The position numbers and the translations under genes are program-made. Under the pieces are notes generated by a model. That model ran no database searches. It had not been told where the DNA came from and saw only the letters and a program-made list of their open reading frames with translations. A stretch of 64,000 nt of DNA from Chloroflexota bacterium (GTDB taxonomy: Bacteria > Chloroflexota > Anaerolineae > Anaerolineales > Villigracilaceae): NCBI GenBank assembly GCA_016234495.1, contig JACRBI010000054.1:1-64000 (forward strand), read 5' to 3'. The stretch's first letter is position 1, and each line of letters starts with the position of its first letter. Below, piece by piece: positions 17,767 to 26,909 of the stretch.

Positions 17767-18732
17767 TTAGCGGTCTCCTTTGGATAGGCGGGTTTCAAGT
17801 CGGCTCTGCAGGGATGTCAGGAGGAGCGTCATAATCCAGTAAAAGATTGCGGCCATCACCAATGCTTCCATGTTACGGAATTCGGCGCGGCCTACTTTTT
17901 GAGCGCGCCACATCAATTCATGCACAAAGCCGGTGGCAGAGACGAGGGCTGAGTCTTTCGTCATGGCGATGAAATCATTGCCCATCGGGGGGATTGCGAA
18001 GCGGAGCGCCTGCGGCAGGACGATGCGGCGCATGGTCTGCGCGGGAGTCATACCGAGGGCAATGGCGGCTTCACGTTGACCTTTTCCCACAGAGGCAAGG
18101 CCTGCGCGAAAAGTTTCGCTCATGTAAGCGCCGTAGTTGAGGCCAAGCGCCAGCACCCCGGCCCAAAGTCCTGTAAGAACGATGTTAAGCTGGGGGAGCG
18201 CCAGGAAGAAGAAAAATATCTGAAGGTAAAGCGGCGTGCCGCGAATAAGCGACACGTAGAAAGTGCTCAACGCATAAATGAATGGATTGGATGATAAACG
18301 CCCAAGCGCGGCAAACAGCGCAAGAAGCATGGCAAGCAGAATGGATAGAATGGAAATTCGGATGGTCTGGATGATACCTTCTGCCACAAAATCAATATTT
18401 TCTTTAATGAACTCGCCATCTACGACAATTGTTTTTAGATCCAGCCCTTCATTTGGAAGGCCAAAGGGAAATGAAGCCAGGGGTTTTTCGATTTTCTCGC
18501 GCACCTGTCTGTTGTTTTGAGTAATTATATGAAAACTCCAGGCGGAGAGGCTGGTAACTCCTTCCCCTGATTTGATTTCAAGCCCGCTGAATAAAAAGAG
18601 TAAAAATAATAACAGGAAAACCCAGGAAAGAGCCACCTGCGTGCGAAATAGATTCTGTTTTCGTTGTTGCGCTTCAAAGAGCAGATCGGCCTGTGATTTT
18701 TGTTCGTCTGTGCCTTTTTTGAAAAGATTCAT
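17767..18732 (-). CDS. Polar amino-acid ABC transporter permease
   Basis: A 321-residue inner-membrane permease of the HisM/GlnP family. The N-terminus is extended (cytoplasmic 30 residues, one helix, then about 80 extracytoplasmic residues) before the standard permease core with the family motif [14 protein letters not shown] and the EAA loop [22 protein letters not shown]. Start: ATG 18732, with AAGG 9 nt before it; an in-frame ATG at 18741 abuts the AAGG. A single permease gene suggests a homodimer. Confidence 0.92.
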   Translation of the reverse strand: MNLFKKGTDEQKSQADLLFEAQQRKQNLFRTQVALSWVFLLLFLLFLFSGLEIKSGEGVTSLSAWSFHIITQNNRQVREKIEKPLASFPFGLPNEGLDLKTIVVDGEFIKENIDFVAEGIIQTIRISILSILLAMLLALFAALGRLSSNPFIYALSTFYVSLIRGTPLYLQIFFFFLALPQLNIVLTGLWAGVLALGLNYGAYMSETFRAGLASVGKGQREAAIALGMTPAQTMRRIVLPQALRFAIPPMGNDFIAMTKDSALVSATGFVHELMWRAQKVGRAEFRNMEALVMAAIFYWIMTLLLTSLQSRLETRLSKGDR

Positions 18733-18758
18733 CGAAACCATCCTTAGGCAAAATGTAA

Positions 18759-18787
18759 AAGGGAAGCGGCATTAAGCCGCTTCCCTT
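18759..18787 (-). terminator. Hairpin between binding-protein and permease genes
   Basis: Perfect 12-bp stem AAGGGAAGCGGC / GCCGCTTCCCTT with a 5-nt loop, then a T-rich tract on the minus strand. It probably lets only part of the transcription through, keeping the binding protein in excess and protecting its 3' end. Confidence 0.75.
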
Positions 18788-18806
18788 GAAAAAACAATCC
18801 CGCTTG

Positions 18807-19706
18807 TTATTTTGTTACTTGGGTCAAATCCAGGGAGAACCACTGATCTGATAGCGCGGACAATCTGCCATCACTGTGCATGGCGGTGAACAGTTTATCC
18901 ACTTCGGCACGCAGGGAGGTGGTGTCGAGGCTCGAGGAGCGGTCAAAGGCAGCGGCGAGGATTTCGGTGAAGACCGGGTCGCCAAGCTGAACCACAGGAA
19001 GCCCCGCGGCAATGTTTTCGTTGACAACGGTAATGGCGGTCACATAGCCTGCGAAGTCTTCACGGCCGGCAGCAAGTGACTGTGCGCATTCCTGATCGGT
19101 GGGAAGTGGAACGGCTGTTGCGCCAGCAGGGGCCGTAGCAAAGATTTCGATGCTCGGGCCAAGATCACCGCCAGTGAGCCAGGTTTCGTAGGTTGTCGAA
19201 GCGCCCGCGCAGATGGCTTTACCAGCCAGATCGTCAAGCGATGCGAAACCGGCATCTTTGTTGACTGCAACAACTGCGGGAGTTCCATAATAAGGAACGC
19301 TGAAATCCAAAACCTGCTGGCGTTCCGGTGTGATAGTCATGGAACCAACGCTCACGTCCCATTTATCAGCCCATGCGCCAGCGGTGATTGTGTCCCAATC
19401 GGGGGTTGCAAAACAGGTTTCCACTTTTAGCGCGTCGCCAATTGCCTTGGCGACATCCACATCGAAACCTTGCATTTCAGCGGTGGTCAATGCGTCAGTG
19501 GGGCACTTGGTATCAGCAGGGCGTTTGCCTTCAGTGTTGAGGAACGACTGCGGCGCGTAATTCGGGTCTGTGGAGACGAGGATATAGCCGCGTTCATTGA
19601 TCGCGCCGAGCAGGTCAGAAGCGGTTGATGCTCCACCGCCCCCACAAGCGGCAAGGACGAGGGAGGCCGTAACGAGCAGGCTGGCCAGTGTCAAAAGTTT
19701 TTTCAT
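18807..19706 (-). CDS. Polar amino-acid ABC transporter substrate-binding lipoprotein
   Basis: A 299-residue lipoprotein: signal peptide with the lipobox LVLAAC, so Cys follows cleavage and anchors the protein. The mature part is a family 3 solute-binding protein (STDPNYAPQSF, MQGFDVDVAKAIGDAL, MTITPERQQVLDFSVPYY). GGAGGAG directly precedes ATG 19706; an in-frame ATG four codons earlier overlaps it. Four cysteines in the mature protein may form disulfides. First gene of the operon with permease, ATPase and DDAH-like hydrolase, so a guanidino amino acid is a reasonable ligand guess. Confidence 0.92.
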   Translation of the reverse strand: MKKLLTLASLLVTASLVLAACGGGGASTASDLLGAINERGYILVSTDPNYAPQSFLNTEGKRPADTKCPTDALTTAEMQGFDVDVAKAIGDALKVETCFATPDWDTITAGAWADKWDVSVGSMTITPERQQVLDFSVPYYGTPAVVAVNKDAGFASLDDLAGKAICAGASTTYETWLTGGDLGPSIEIFATAPAGATAVPLPTDQECAQSLAAGREDFAGYVTAITVVNENIAAGLPVVQLGDPVFTEILAAAFDRSSSLDTTSLRAEVDKLFTAMHSDGRLSALSDQWFSLDLTQVTK

Positions 19707-19737
19707 TATCTCCTCCAAGAGACATAAAAATTTTTTG

Positions 19738-19777
19738 GCAATCTATTAAATTGCCGCAGGATGAAATTTCCTGCATG
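19738..19777 (-). other. Two small inverted repeats upstream of the transporter operon
   Basis: GGCAAT-N7-ATTGCC at about 19737-19755 and GCAGGA-N7-TCCTGC at about 19757-19775, in the 5' leader region of the binding-protein gene. They could be operator half-sites or leader hairpins; no known box is recognised. Confidence 0.35.
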
Positions 19778-19872
19778 GTTAAGGATAGACTATTTTATTC
19801 ATTTGTGCAAGGATTTTTGTACATAATTCCATAATGGTACAATATCGGCATCCCTGTTGTGGAGGTTGTGAT

Positions 19873-20283
19873 ATGACTGCTGTTTTTCCGAGCGAAGAAT
19901 GGTTAAAGGGGCTTGAAACAAAACTGAACGCTGATGAAAAATATGGCGAAATCGCGAAGAACTGGGAGGGTGACTTGTTCTTTCGGATTGAAGCGGAGGG
20001 CAGCCTGAAGGAGGAACTCACGTTCTATCTTGACCTGTGGCATGGGAAGTGCCGAAAAGTGGAATACAACCCTGATTCATCCGCCTACCCAAAACCCACA
20101 TTCACGTTGAGCGCCACATACAACAACATCACTGCCATCCTTTCCGGCAAGATGAATCCCATGACAGCCATGATGACCATGAAGCTCAAGGTGCAGGGCA
20201 ATATGGGGTACATGATGCGCAACGTGCCAACCGTGCTTGATTTTGTGCGCGTGGCCGGCGAAGCGACGGAAGAAATAATGTAA
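19873..20283 (+). CDS. SCP2 sterol-binding-domain-like protein
   Basis: A 136-residue single-domain protein resembling the SCP2/YhbT fold: a helical N-terminus (FPSEEWLKGLETKLNADEKY), a central beta sheet, and the C-terminal KPTFTLSATYNNITAILSGK followed by MNPMTAMMTMKLKVQGN, typical of the lipid-binding groove of such proteins. The start at 19873 has GGAGG 8 nt before it; the longer frame from 19834 would include the promoter region (TACAAT near 19838). The ligand is unknown; fatty acids or isoprenoids are usual. Confidence 0.8.
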   Translation: MTAVFPSEEWLKGLETKLNADEKYGEIAKNWEGDLFFRIEAEGSLKEELTFYLDLWHGKCRKVEYNPDSSAYPKPTFTLSATYNNITAILSGKMNPMTAMMTMKLKVQGNMGYMMRNVPTVLDFVRVAGEATEEIM

Positions 20284-20289
20284 ATATTC

Positions 20290-20375
20290 ATGTCGTTGCG
20301 AAGGCGACAGCCCGAAGCAATCTCCAACTAAGAAGGGGATTGCTTCGGCGGAAGAGCACCGCCTCGCAATGACAT
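20290..20375. repeat. ATGTCATTGCGAG palindromic repeat, copy 2
   Basis: Outer arms ATGTCGTTGCGAAG and CTCGCAATGACAT, inner arms CCGAAGCAATC and GATTGCTTCGG. It fills the gap between the SCP2-like and AOR genes. Confidence 0.9.
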
Positions 20376-20385
20376 AAATTAGATT

Positions 20386-22203
20386 ATGCAACCCATCCTC
20401 AAAATAAACCTCACAACTGGCACAACCGAAGAATTCATCGTCCCCAAAGAATGGGAGCGTGACTTCCTCGGCGGGGCGTCGCTCGCGGCGCGGATTTTGT
20501 ATCCATATCTCACGCAGGAGCTTGACCCGCTTTCGGCTGAGTCTCCGCTGTTGTTTATCAACGGTCCGCTCACAGGGACGTCTGGTCCGACGACCGGGCG
20601 TTTTGTGATCTGCGGCAAAAGCCCGGCGACTGGCTTATGGGCTGAATCCAACATTGGCGGATTCTGGGGGCCGGAGCTCCGCAAGGCTGGCTACGACGGC
20701 TTGTGGATCACGGGAAAATCTCAAAGCCCCGTCTATCTCTGGATTGAAGAAGGCAGGCTTGAGGTCAGAAATGCCGCGCATGTTTGGGGCAAAGATGTTT
20801 ACCAGACGCAGGAATTCATCAAAGAGGAAGTCGGAGTCAAAGGGGCAAGAGTCGCAGTGATCGGCGAGGCAGGTGAGCGCGGTGTTTTGTACGCGTCCAT
20901 TTGCTGCGATCACGGACGTATGGCCGGGCGCACCGGACTGGGCGCGGTGATGGGCGCGAAGAATCTCAAAGCCATCGCAGTGCATGGACAAAAGAAAATT
21001 GAAGTCGCGAATTTGGAACGTTATTCAGTTCTGCGTTCTGAAGCCAATCGCACGCTTAAGCAGAGTAACGAAACCAAATTTTTTCACGAGTTAGGCACAG
21101 GCGGGACGGCTAATTTTTTTGAGTACATGGGCTCGATGCCGTCGAAATATTATCACCAGGGTTCTTTCCCAAATGTGGATAATGTCTCTGGCGCAAAAAT
21201 GGCCGAGTCTATTTTGGTTGGGTATCACGCCTGTCAGGGATGTGTGATCGCGTGTGGGCGGGTGGTGAAGTTGGAAGATGGCGCGCTTCGCGAACGCAAG
21301 GGACCTGAATGGGAAACGATCGTGGGGTTTGGCCCAAATTTGTTGATTGACGATTTGTCCGAAATTACCCGCCTGGGCGAATTGTGCGACCGCTACGGCA
21401 TGGATACGATCAGCACGGCCAATACGATCGGACTCGCATTTCATCTTTTCGAGCTGGGCAAATTAACGAAGCAGGATACTGGCGGGCTTGAACTTACGTG
21501 GGGCAATTTTTTGGCGGTGCGGCAGTTGATTCGCATGATCGCGCGCGGCGAGGGAATCGGTGAATTGCTTTCGCGCGGTTCACGTCAATTCGGCGCAGTA
21601 TTTGGCGCGGAAGATGAAGCCGTGCAGGTGAATGGACTCGAAGTCGCTTATCACGATCCGCGCGGGGTTTCAGGCATGGCGCTTTCGTATGCAACCAGTC
21701 CGCGCGGGGCGTGTCATAACCAATCGGATTATTTCATGGTGGAGTTGGGTCATATCGAAGAACGAATCGGCATCACATACTTTGACCGTCACGCGCAAGC
21801 TGAAAAAGCCGCGAACGTCGCGAAGCATCAAAATTGGCGCACAGTTTCCAACGCGATCGTGATGTGCATCTTTGCGACGATTGACCCGAATGAACAGGTG
21901 AATCTGATCAACGCGGCCTGCGGTTACGAGTGGACTCTCGACGATATGATGCTCTGCGGTGAACGGGCGTGGAACCTCAAACGCGCCATCAATAACCGAC
22001 TGGGATTAACCCGCGCAAACGATAAATTACCCAAGGCCCTGCTTGAGCCATACAAAGAAGGCGGCGCGGAAGGATTTGTCCCTGACCTGCCTGCCATGCT
22101 CGAAGCATATTACGAAGCGCGGGGCTGGGATAAGGAAAGCGGGAAACCGTCAAAAGAGAAGTTGATCGAGTTGGGGTTGGACGATGTGGCGGGAGAGTTG
22201 TGA
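20386..22203 (+). CDS. Aldehyde:ferredoxin oxidoreductase, tungsten-pterin family
   Basis: A 605-residue AOR-family enzyme that oxidises aldehydes to acids with ferredoxin, using a bis-pyranopterin tungsten (or Mo) centre and one [4Fe-4S] cluster. N-terminal domain: LGGASLAARILY, NGPLTGTSGPTTGRFV, and the pterin-binding GRMAGRTGLGAVMGAKNLKA. Cluster cysteines: the C-x2-C-x3-C set in ACQGCVIACG and a late cysteine in NAACGYEWT. Length is normal. It has no Shine-Dalgarno in the 10 nt after the repeat. The exact aldehyde is unknown. Confidence 0.93.
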   Translation: MQPILKINLTTGTTEEFIVPKEWERDFLGGASLAARILYPYLTQELDPLSAESPLLFINGPLTGTSGPTTGRFVICGKSPATGLWAESNIGGFWGPELRKAGYDGLWITGKSQSPVYLWIEEGRLEVRNAAHVWGKDVYQTQEFIKEEVGVKGARVAVIGEAGERGVLYASICCDHGRMAGRTGLGAVMGAKNLKAIAVHGQKKIEVANLERYSVLRSEANRTLKQSNETKFFHELGTGGTANFFEYMGSMPSKYYHQGSFPNVDNVSGAKMAESILVGYHACQGCVIACGRVVKLEDGALRERKGPEWETIVGFGPNLLIDDLSEITRLGELCDRYGMDTISTANTIGLAFHLFELGKLTKQDTGGLELTWGNFLAVRQLIRMIARGEGIGELLSRGSRQFGAVFGAEDEAVQVNGLEVAYHDPRGVSGMALSYATSPRGACHNQSDYFMVELGHIEERIGITYFDRHAQAEKAANVAKHQNWRTVSNAIVMCIFATIDPNEQVNLINAACGYEWTLDDMMLCGERAWNLKRAINNRLGLTRANDKLPKALLEPYKEGGAEGFVPDLPAMLEAYYEARGWDKESGKPSKEKLIELGLDDVAGEL

Positions 22204-22230
22204 CCTGAAACCATTTGGCTTGCCAAGAAC

Positions 22231-24243
22231 TTATCTAATTTCAAAAGCATCTATAGGTTCGGGTTCTATGCCAATAATCCTTTTATTCGAATGTTCGGCC
22301 TGTCTTAACAGCGATGTGAACTCATCAAGAATTTCTCTATAATTATCTCGTTGGTATGGGTGCTTGTTTACTGTTGCGTAGATTATTTTTCCGACAGATT
22401 GATAAACCTTTTGAATTGCGGTAAGTGTTAATAACCTTGTTCCAAATAATTCGTGATATTTCCCTATTCTTAGGCGTTTTACAAAAGATTCTACTTCTTC
22501 AGAGTCGATGCGGTGTAAGTCTCTGAGGAAAAGCCTTAGCACCGTCAATTTTTCTGATAAATAGTCAAAGGGTGCTTGAACAGGCCACTTGTTCTCGTCA
22601 ATTCTACAATCTAGCATTACTTCTTGGATATAATTAGTATCGAAGATGATATTTTCTGCATATCCTTTGCCCTTGGCTGTTAGATAAAGTGTTTCTTGTT
22701 CGTCTCCCCAGTCATCACGAAAAACATCATATCCATCAGATCTGATAATTTGGCATTCATTTCTTAATAAATCATTCAAGGCGGACTTTATATAATTTTC
22801 TTGATAACCAAATAGCACAAATGTGCTCCTGAGGATGCTAAGTGCACATTCTCCATCATTGTGTTCAAGAAACTTTAATATTCTAAATTTTACTAGCAGG
22901 CGAGCGTCATCAGTTATTCCGTTGGTATGAAATATGTTCTCAACCGGAGATTTCACGCTGCCACTAAATTGTTGTTCTCCCTGTCTAATACAGGACCGAA
23001 TTAAGAAATGTTGACTAAGCTCCTCTGCGGTCATATCTGCGATAGTTGTTAAAAACAAACCTTGAGCTATTATCAAGCCTAATCTGATATTTCTACCAGC
23101 AGCGTAATTAATAAAATCCTTAAATATCCCATCCCCAGAAGCAAGTTGTGAATGTATTCTCGTTAGAAAATTATGAATAAGTTTAAACTGATCTTCGGTT
23201 AAACCCAGAGTCGGAATAAAAAATTTATTGGATGTCGACAAAAAGTGCTTGACCCTTTCACAAACAACATCCATTGGTGTTGGGCCATCTTGAATGATAA
23301 CATCCAATAAGGTATCCGCTAAACCTTGCCTCATTCTAGTTTCTGGGCGAAGTGCTAATACAAATATGGGACCTTCGTAATTAGCAGCTTTCATGACGAA
23401 ATCAAGAATTTGCCTTTGTAGATGAGGGCTTAGACTGTCAAGATTGTCCAAGATTACAAAGGCCTTTCCTCTATGCCCTTTGTATCGAGTTTCAATCCAA
23501 TATCTCCATAAAAGAATCAAATAACTTAAGTGCCAAAATGAGCTTTTAGGCTTCAAACCATCCATAATCGCTTTTCGTTTATTAAGCTCCTCGTTAGAAA
23601 ATGGCATTGAGCAAGTGTCGTACAACTCAGGGGCTTCGTCTAGTAAACGACGAGCAACATGGGCAATATCAGAATTTTCGTGACCTTTATATTTCTTGAT
23701 TATTTCGTTCCAAAAAACGCCATATTCCTCTTTGTCCTTGATAAACTCTTTACATCGTGAATATAACTCCATGCAAATTTCGTTAATTAAGTTGTCGATA
23801 ACTTTTTGTGAATTGTCTAATGATAATTTAATTGTTCCTAGTTCGCCATGGCTATGCCTTCTGAAGTCAATGTTTGCACTAAGTAATCCGACATTATTTT
23901 CAAAAGATGTCTCATGTATTTTTCTGATTACAGAAAGAAGATAATTCAGGGTTGTGGTTTTGCCTGATCCTGCGGGGCCTTCAATGCAAAGAACCGGATT
24001 GCTTGGATTAAGTAGTTTTCCGAGTAACATTGCTTCGTATTCGCTAATATATGTAATATCTTGGGGGAATCCAGGAATTTTTGGAGACTCGATTTGAGGT
24101 TTTCCATGTATATATTTATCCTCATCTTTGTCTACTTCAGGAAAAAGGACTTTATTCGCTAGATTTTCAGCAGCTTTTATGTACCTATGCTCGCCAGTTG
24201 TGGTTTTATTCTTTTGTAGCAATAAGTCGCCTATTCTTTTCAT
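22231..24243 (-). CDS. P-loop ATPase with C-terminal helical region
   Basis: A 670-residue protein I cannot assign to a named family. Walker A GPAGSGKTT is at residues 89-97 and Walker B KAFVILDNLDS at 260-270, with a sensor or arginine-finger-like LALRPETR near 300. This is a KAP/STAND-like or Orc-like AAA ATPase core. A winged-helix-like segment follows near 470-545, then a helical C-terminus. AGGAGG precedes the ATG. Lower GC than its neighbours and an AT-rich partner gene 27 bp upstream suggest a transferred two-gene module, possibly defence-related (inference only). Confidence 0.7.
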   Translation of the reverse strand: MKRIGDLLLQKNKTTTGEHRYIKAAENLANKVLFPEVDKDEDKYIHGKPQIESPKIPGFPQDITYISEYEAMLLGKLLNPSNPVLCIEGPAGSGKTTTLNYLLSVIRKIHETSFENNVGLLSANIDFRRHSHGELGTIKLSLDNSQKVIDNLINEICMELYSRCKEFIKDKEEYGVFWNEIIKKYKGHENSDIAHVARRLLDEAPELYDTCSMPFSNEELNKRKAIMDGLKPKSSFWHLSYLILLWRYWIETRYKGHRGKAFVILDNLDSLSPHLQRQILDFVMKAANYEGPIFVLALRPETRMRQGLADTLLDVIIQDGPTPMDVVCERVKHFLSTSNKFFIPTLGLTEDQFKLIHNFLTRIHSQLASGDGIFKDFINYAAGRNIRLGLIIAQGLFLTTIADMTAEELSQHFLIRSCIRQGEQQFSGSVKSPVENIFHTNGITDDARLLVKFRILKFLEHNDGECALSILRSTFVLFGYQENYIKSALNDLLRNECQIIRSDGYDVFRDDWGDEQETLYLTAKGKGYAENIIFDTNYIQEVMLDCRIDENKWPVQAPFDYLSEKLTVLRLFLRDLHRIDSEEVESFVKRLRIGKYHELFGTRLLTLTAIQKVYQSVGKIIYATVNKHPYQRDNYREILDEFTSLLRQAEHSNKRIIGIEPEPIDAFEIR

Positions 24244-24270
24244 GTTTGCCTCCTGAGAATTTGTACTTAA

Positions 24271-24861
24271 TCATTGCCTAATTGAATGTAGAATAGTTGT
24301 AATGCCTTCTAATAATTCATCAAGTTTTTGATTGATTTCGTCTGTGTCGGGGTAAATTTTTTCTCGTTTTGATAAATCGTTTATTATTGGCGTTAACGTA
24401 GCCCAGAAAATATCTGCTGCGGCTGACAAGTTGCGAGTTTCATCTATTTCTCCTTCTAAAGTAAGCGCAGAAATACCTTCTCTGAATGTGTTTAGTTGAT
24501 TAAATTTTTGTATTATCATTTCTTCTCGTTGCTGAACAATTCTTTCCTCGGTGTCAGAAATTCTTAGATTTAAGAAATCCTTTGTGTCCTTTGTTAATCT
24601 TCTAAGCCTTGTCAGGCTAACGTAAAGTCTATTCTGAATTAATGAGGTTTGCCTTTTCCTTTGCTGAGATTCCCAAAATAGATTTAATAAAATAAAGCTG
24701 GTAAAAATTGATATTAATTGGAACAAGAAATCTATATATTTATTAGAAAAGGTAATTGGGTCAAACCCCATTAATGACTTGTATTTGATTGAAACAGCGA
24801 GGAGCGGTGTGGATAATAAGATGAGAAATAAGGAGATGTAGAATATGTGCTTTGCTTTCAT
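24271..24861 (-). CDS. Two-TM protein with cytoplasmic coiled coil
   Basis: A 196-residue protein with two helices (about 7-27 and 46-64) and a mainly helical soluble remainder rich in Arg/Glu (LTRLRRLTKDTKDF, EERIVQQREEM), likely a coiled coil on the inner face of the membrane. It is unrecognised by family. It precedes the P-loop ATPase gene in an apparent operon, shares its AT-rich composition and has only a weak AAGG Shine-Dalgarno. A membrane partner or effector of the ATPase is a fair guess. Confidence 0.65.
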   Translation of the reverse strand: MKAKHIFYISLFLILLSTPLLAVSIKYKSLMGFDPITFSNKYIDFLFQLISIFTSFILLNLFWESQQRKRQTSLIQNRLYVSLTRLRRLTKDTKDFLNLRISDTEERIVQQREEMIIQKFNQLNTFREGISALTLEGEIDETRNLSAAADIFWATLTPIINDLSKREKIYPDTDEINQKLDELLEGITTILHSIRQ

Positions 24862-25005
24862 TGACTTTTGCCTTGTTTAGGTATTTTTTTGTGTTTATAT
24901 TTCAAATGTATTTTTGTGTGGAGGTTAATTCTGAATTTCCCACACTTTTGTCTATAATACAACTCTTTTAGATTTTTCACAACTAACAAATGTCATGGAG
25001 CAAAA

Positions 25006-25101
25006 ATGAAACTCGTAACCGTCGCGCAGATGCGCGATATTGAAAAAGAAGCAACCCCCTCCTGCCTCCCCCAAATCCGACATGAAAACTTTTTATGTTA
25101 A
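25006..25101 (+). pseudogene. Truncated duplicate of the 5' end of nnr
   Basis: ATGGAGCAAAAATG and the first 16 codons (MKLVTVAQMRDIEKEA) repeat those of the full nnr gene at 25199 (MKLVTIAQMREIEKEA) with a few substitutions. The copy then runs into the palindrome and reads 15 unrelated residues to a TAA at 25101. It could be translated as a 31-residue leader peptide, but it looks like a remnant made when the palindrome inserted or duplicated its target. Confidence 0.8.
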
Positions 25102-25153
25102 CTACAATTTTAGTTGTCGGATTTGGGGGAGGTGTCCGAAGGACGGAGGGGGC
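25054..25153. repeat. CCCCCTCC-type inverted repeat
   Basis: Left arm 25054-25082 (CCCCCTCCTGCCTCCCCCAA and on to TCCGACA) and right arm 25116-25153 (TGTCGGATTTGGGGGAGGTG, then GACGGAGGGGG). The centre is AT-rich. It is flanked by the two copies of the nnr start. Confidence 0.85.
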
Positions 25154-25198
25154 TGAATTTGTTTACGGCAAAATTAGTAATCAACTCATGGAGCAAAA

Positions 25199-26773
25199 AT
25201 GAAACTCGTAACTATCGCGCAGATGCGTGAGATTGAAAAAGAAGCGGACGCAAACGGCCTGTCTTACGCCGAGATGATGGAAAACGCAGGCCGCGGTCTG
25301 GCGGAAGTTGTCAATGAAATTTCATTCGACGATGATTGGGAGGAAGCGCTGGGGCTTGTCGGCCCCGGCAACAATGGCGGCGATACGCTTGTCGCGTTGA
25401 CTCATCTCGTGGAAGATGGCTGGCACGCGCGTGCTTATGTGGTCAAGCGCAAGAAGAAAGATGAATTGGTGATGCGTCTGATCGAAGCGGGCGGGGAAGT
25501 GACCTTCGCGGATGATGACAAGGACTTTTCCGCGCTGGGCATGTGCTTTGAATCGACTGACGTTTTGCTCGATGGGCTGCTCGGTACGGGCATCAAACTT
25601 CCTCTCAAGGCTGAGATTTCGGCTGTGCTGGAGCAGTCGCTTTTCATCATGGATGATATGGAAGAGCAGCCTTACATCGTCGCGGTGGATTGTCCTTCCG
25701 GCATTGACTGCGACACCGGCGAGGCCGCGCTCGAGTGTCTGCCCGCTGATCTGACGGTCACGATGGCGGCGGTCAAGCGCGGAATGTTGAAACTGCCCGC
25801 CTTTGAATTCCTCGGCGATCTGGCCGTTGTGGATATTGGCCTGCCTGATGATCTCGCATCCTTTTATGGTTTGAAAACCGAAGTGGCGGACTCTGAATTG
25901 GTGGCGGGACTCCTTCCCGAGCGCGCGCTCGATTCACACAAAGGGACGTTTGGTACTGCGCTGATAGTTGCCGGTTCCGTCAACTACAGCGGCGCGGCGT
26001 ATCTGGCTGGCATGGCGGCGTACCGCTCTGGCGCAGGCTTGGTGACGATGGCTGTGCCGAGTCCGCTGCATGGCGCGCTGGCAGGTCAACTGCCCGAAGC
26101 CACGTGGATTTTGCTTCCGCACGAGTTGGGCTGTATCGCAGGCAATGCGTCGGCGCTGACCAAGTCACTTGAAAGCGCATCAGCTTTGCTCGTCGGGCCG
26201 GGATTCGGACTCGCAGCGCAGACAAAAGATTTTTTGGCAGGATTGCTCGCAGTGGAATCCAATGCCCAAGATCAGACATCCGCTGATTTGCCGCCCACGG
26301 TCGTGGATGCGGACGGGTTGAAACTGCTCGCGAAAATTTCTGACTGGCACAAAAAACTTCCGCCGCTCAGTGTGCTGACTCCGCACCCCGGCGAAATGTC
26401 AGTGCTGACGGGTTTATCGAAAGATGAAATACAAAACGACCGCGAAACCGTTGCCGCGAAATTTGCAGGTGAGTGGGGGCATGTGGTGGTGTTGAAAGGC
26501 GCGTTCACGGTGATTGCCGCGCCGAATGGGCAGATGACAGTCATCCCTGTTGCGTCGCCTGCATTGGCTCGCGCTGGCACAGGCGATGTGCTGGCAGGTT
26601 TAATTGTCGGTTTGCGCGCGCAAGGCCTGGATGCCTATGATGCCGCCGTCGCTGGCGCATATATCCACGCCGAAGCAGGCCTGATTGCCGCCGAAGACCT
26701 CGGCACAACCGCGTCTGTCCTGGCGGGCGATATTTTGAACAGCATTGCGGATGTGATCAGCGAGTTGGAGTAA
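25199..26773 (+). CDS. nnr: Bifunctional NAD(P)H-hydrate repair enzyme
   Basis: Repairs hydrated NAD(P)H: N-terminal epimerase plus C-terminal ADP/ATP-dependent dehydratase. The 524-residue chain has the YjeF_N motif GLVGPGNNGGDTLVALTHL (about residues 57-75) and the carbohydrate-kinase-like half with SHKGTFGTALIVAGS, TPHPGEMSVLTG, VVLKGAFTVI and the catalytic AGTGDVLAGLIVG. GTG or ATG upstream alternatives are absent; ATG 25199 lies after CATGGAGC. Its first 50 bp are duplicated 190 bp upstream. Confidence 0.95.
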   Translation: MKLVTIAQMREIEKEADANGLSYAEMMENAGRGLAEVVNEISFDDDWEEALGLVGPGNNGGDTLVALTHLVEDGWHARAYVVKRKKKDELVMRLIEAGGEVTFADDDKDFSALGMCFESTDVLLDGLLGTGIKLPLKAEISAVLEQSLFIMDDMEEQPYIVAVDCPSGIDCDTGEAALECLPADLTVTMAAVKRGMLKLPAFEFLGDLAVVDIGLPDDLASFYGLKTEVADSELVAGLLPERALDSHKGTFGTALIVAGSVNYSGAAYLAGMAAYRSGAGLVTMAVPSPLHGALAGQLPEATWILLPHELGCIAGNASALTKSLESASALLVGPGFGLAAQTKDFLAGLLAVESNAQDQTSADLPPTVVDADGLKLLAKISDWHKKLPPLSVLTPHPGEMSVLTGLSKDEIQNDRETVAAKFAGEWGHVVVLKGAFTVIAAPNGQMTVIPVASPALARAGTGDVLAGLIVGLRAQGLDAYDAAVAGAYIHAEAGLIAAEDLGTTASVLAGDILNSIADVISELE

Positions 26774-26782
26774 GGTCGGTTA

Positions 26783-26843
26783 CAAGTTTGAAGGTTGGAA
26801 AGTTGACAGGTTGAAGATTCAAACCTGTGAACCTTCAAACTTG
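26783..26843. repeat. CAAGTTTGAAGGTT inverted repeat
   Basis: Perfect 14-bp arms CAAGTTTGAAGGTT / AACCTTCAAACTTG with an inner pair ACAGGTTGAA / TTCAAACCTGT, downstream of nnr. Confidence 0.85.
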
Positions 26844-26848
26844 AAAAC

Positions 26849-26880
26849 AAAAGAGACTCTCCACTCGGAAAGTCTCTTTT
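26849..26880. terminator. Convergent terminator between nnr and the SPFH gene
   Basis: Stem AAAAGAGACT / AGTCTCTTTT, 12-nt loop, with T-rich tracts on both sides. Confidence 0.85.
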
Positions 26881-26909
26881 ACTAAAAGCTAATTGCCAAC
26901 AGCTAAACG

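Larger units (their letters stand above)
24862..25198 (+). other. 337-bp gap holding the nnr promoter, a nnr 5' fragment and a palindrome
   Basis: From left to right: AT-rich DNA with TATAAT near 24953, a 50-bp copy of the nnr start (25006-25055), an inverted repeat (25054-25153), and the true nnr leader. No other gene is seen. Confidence 0.8.
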
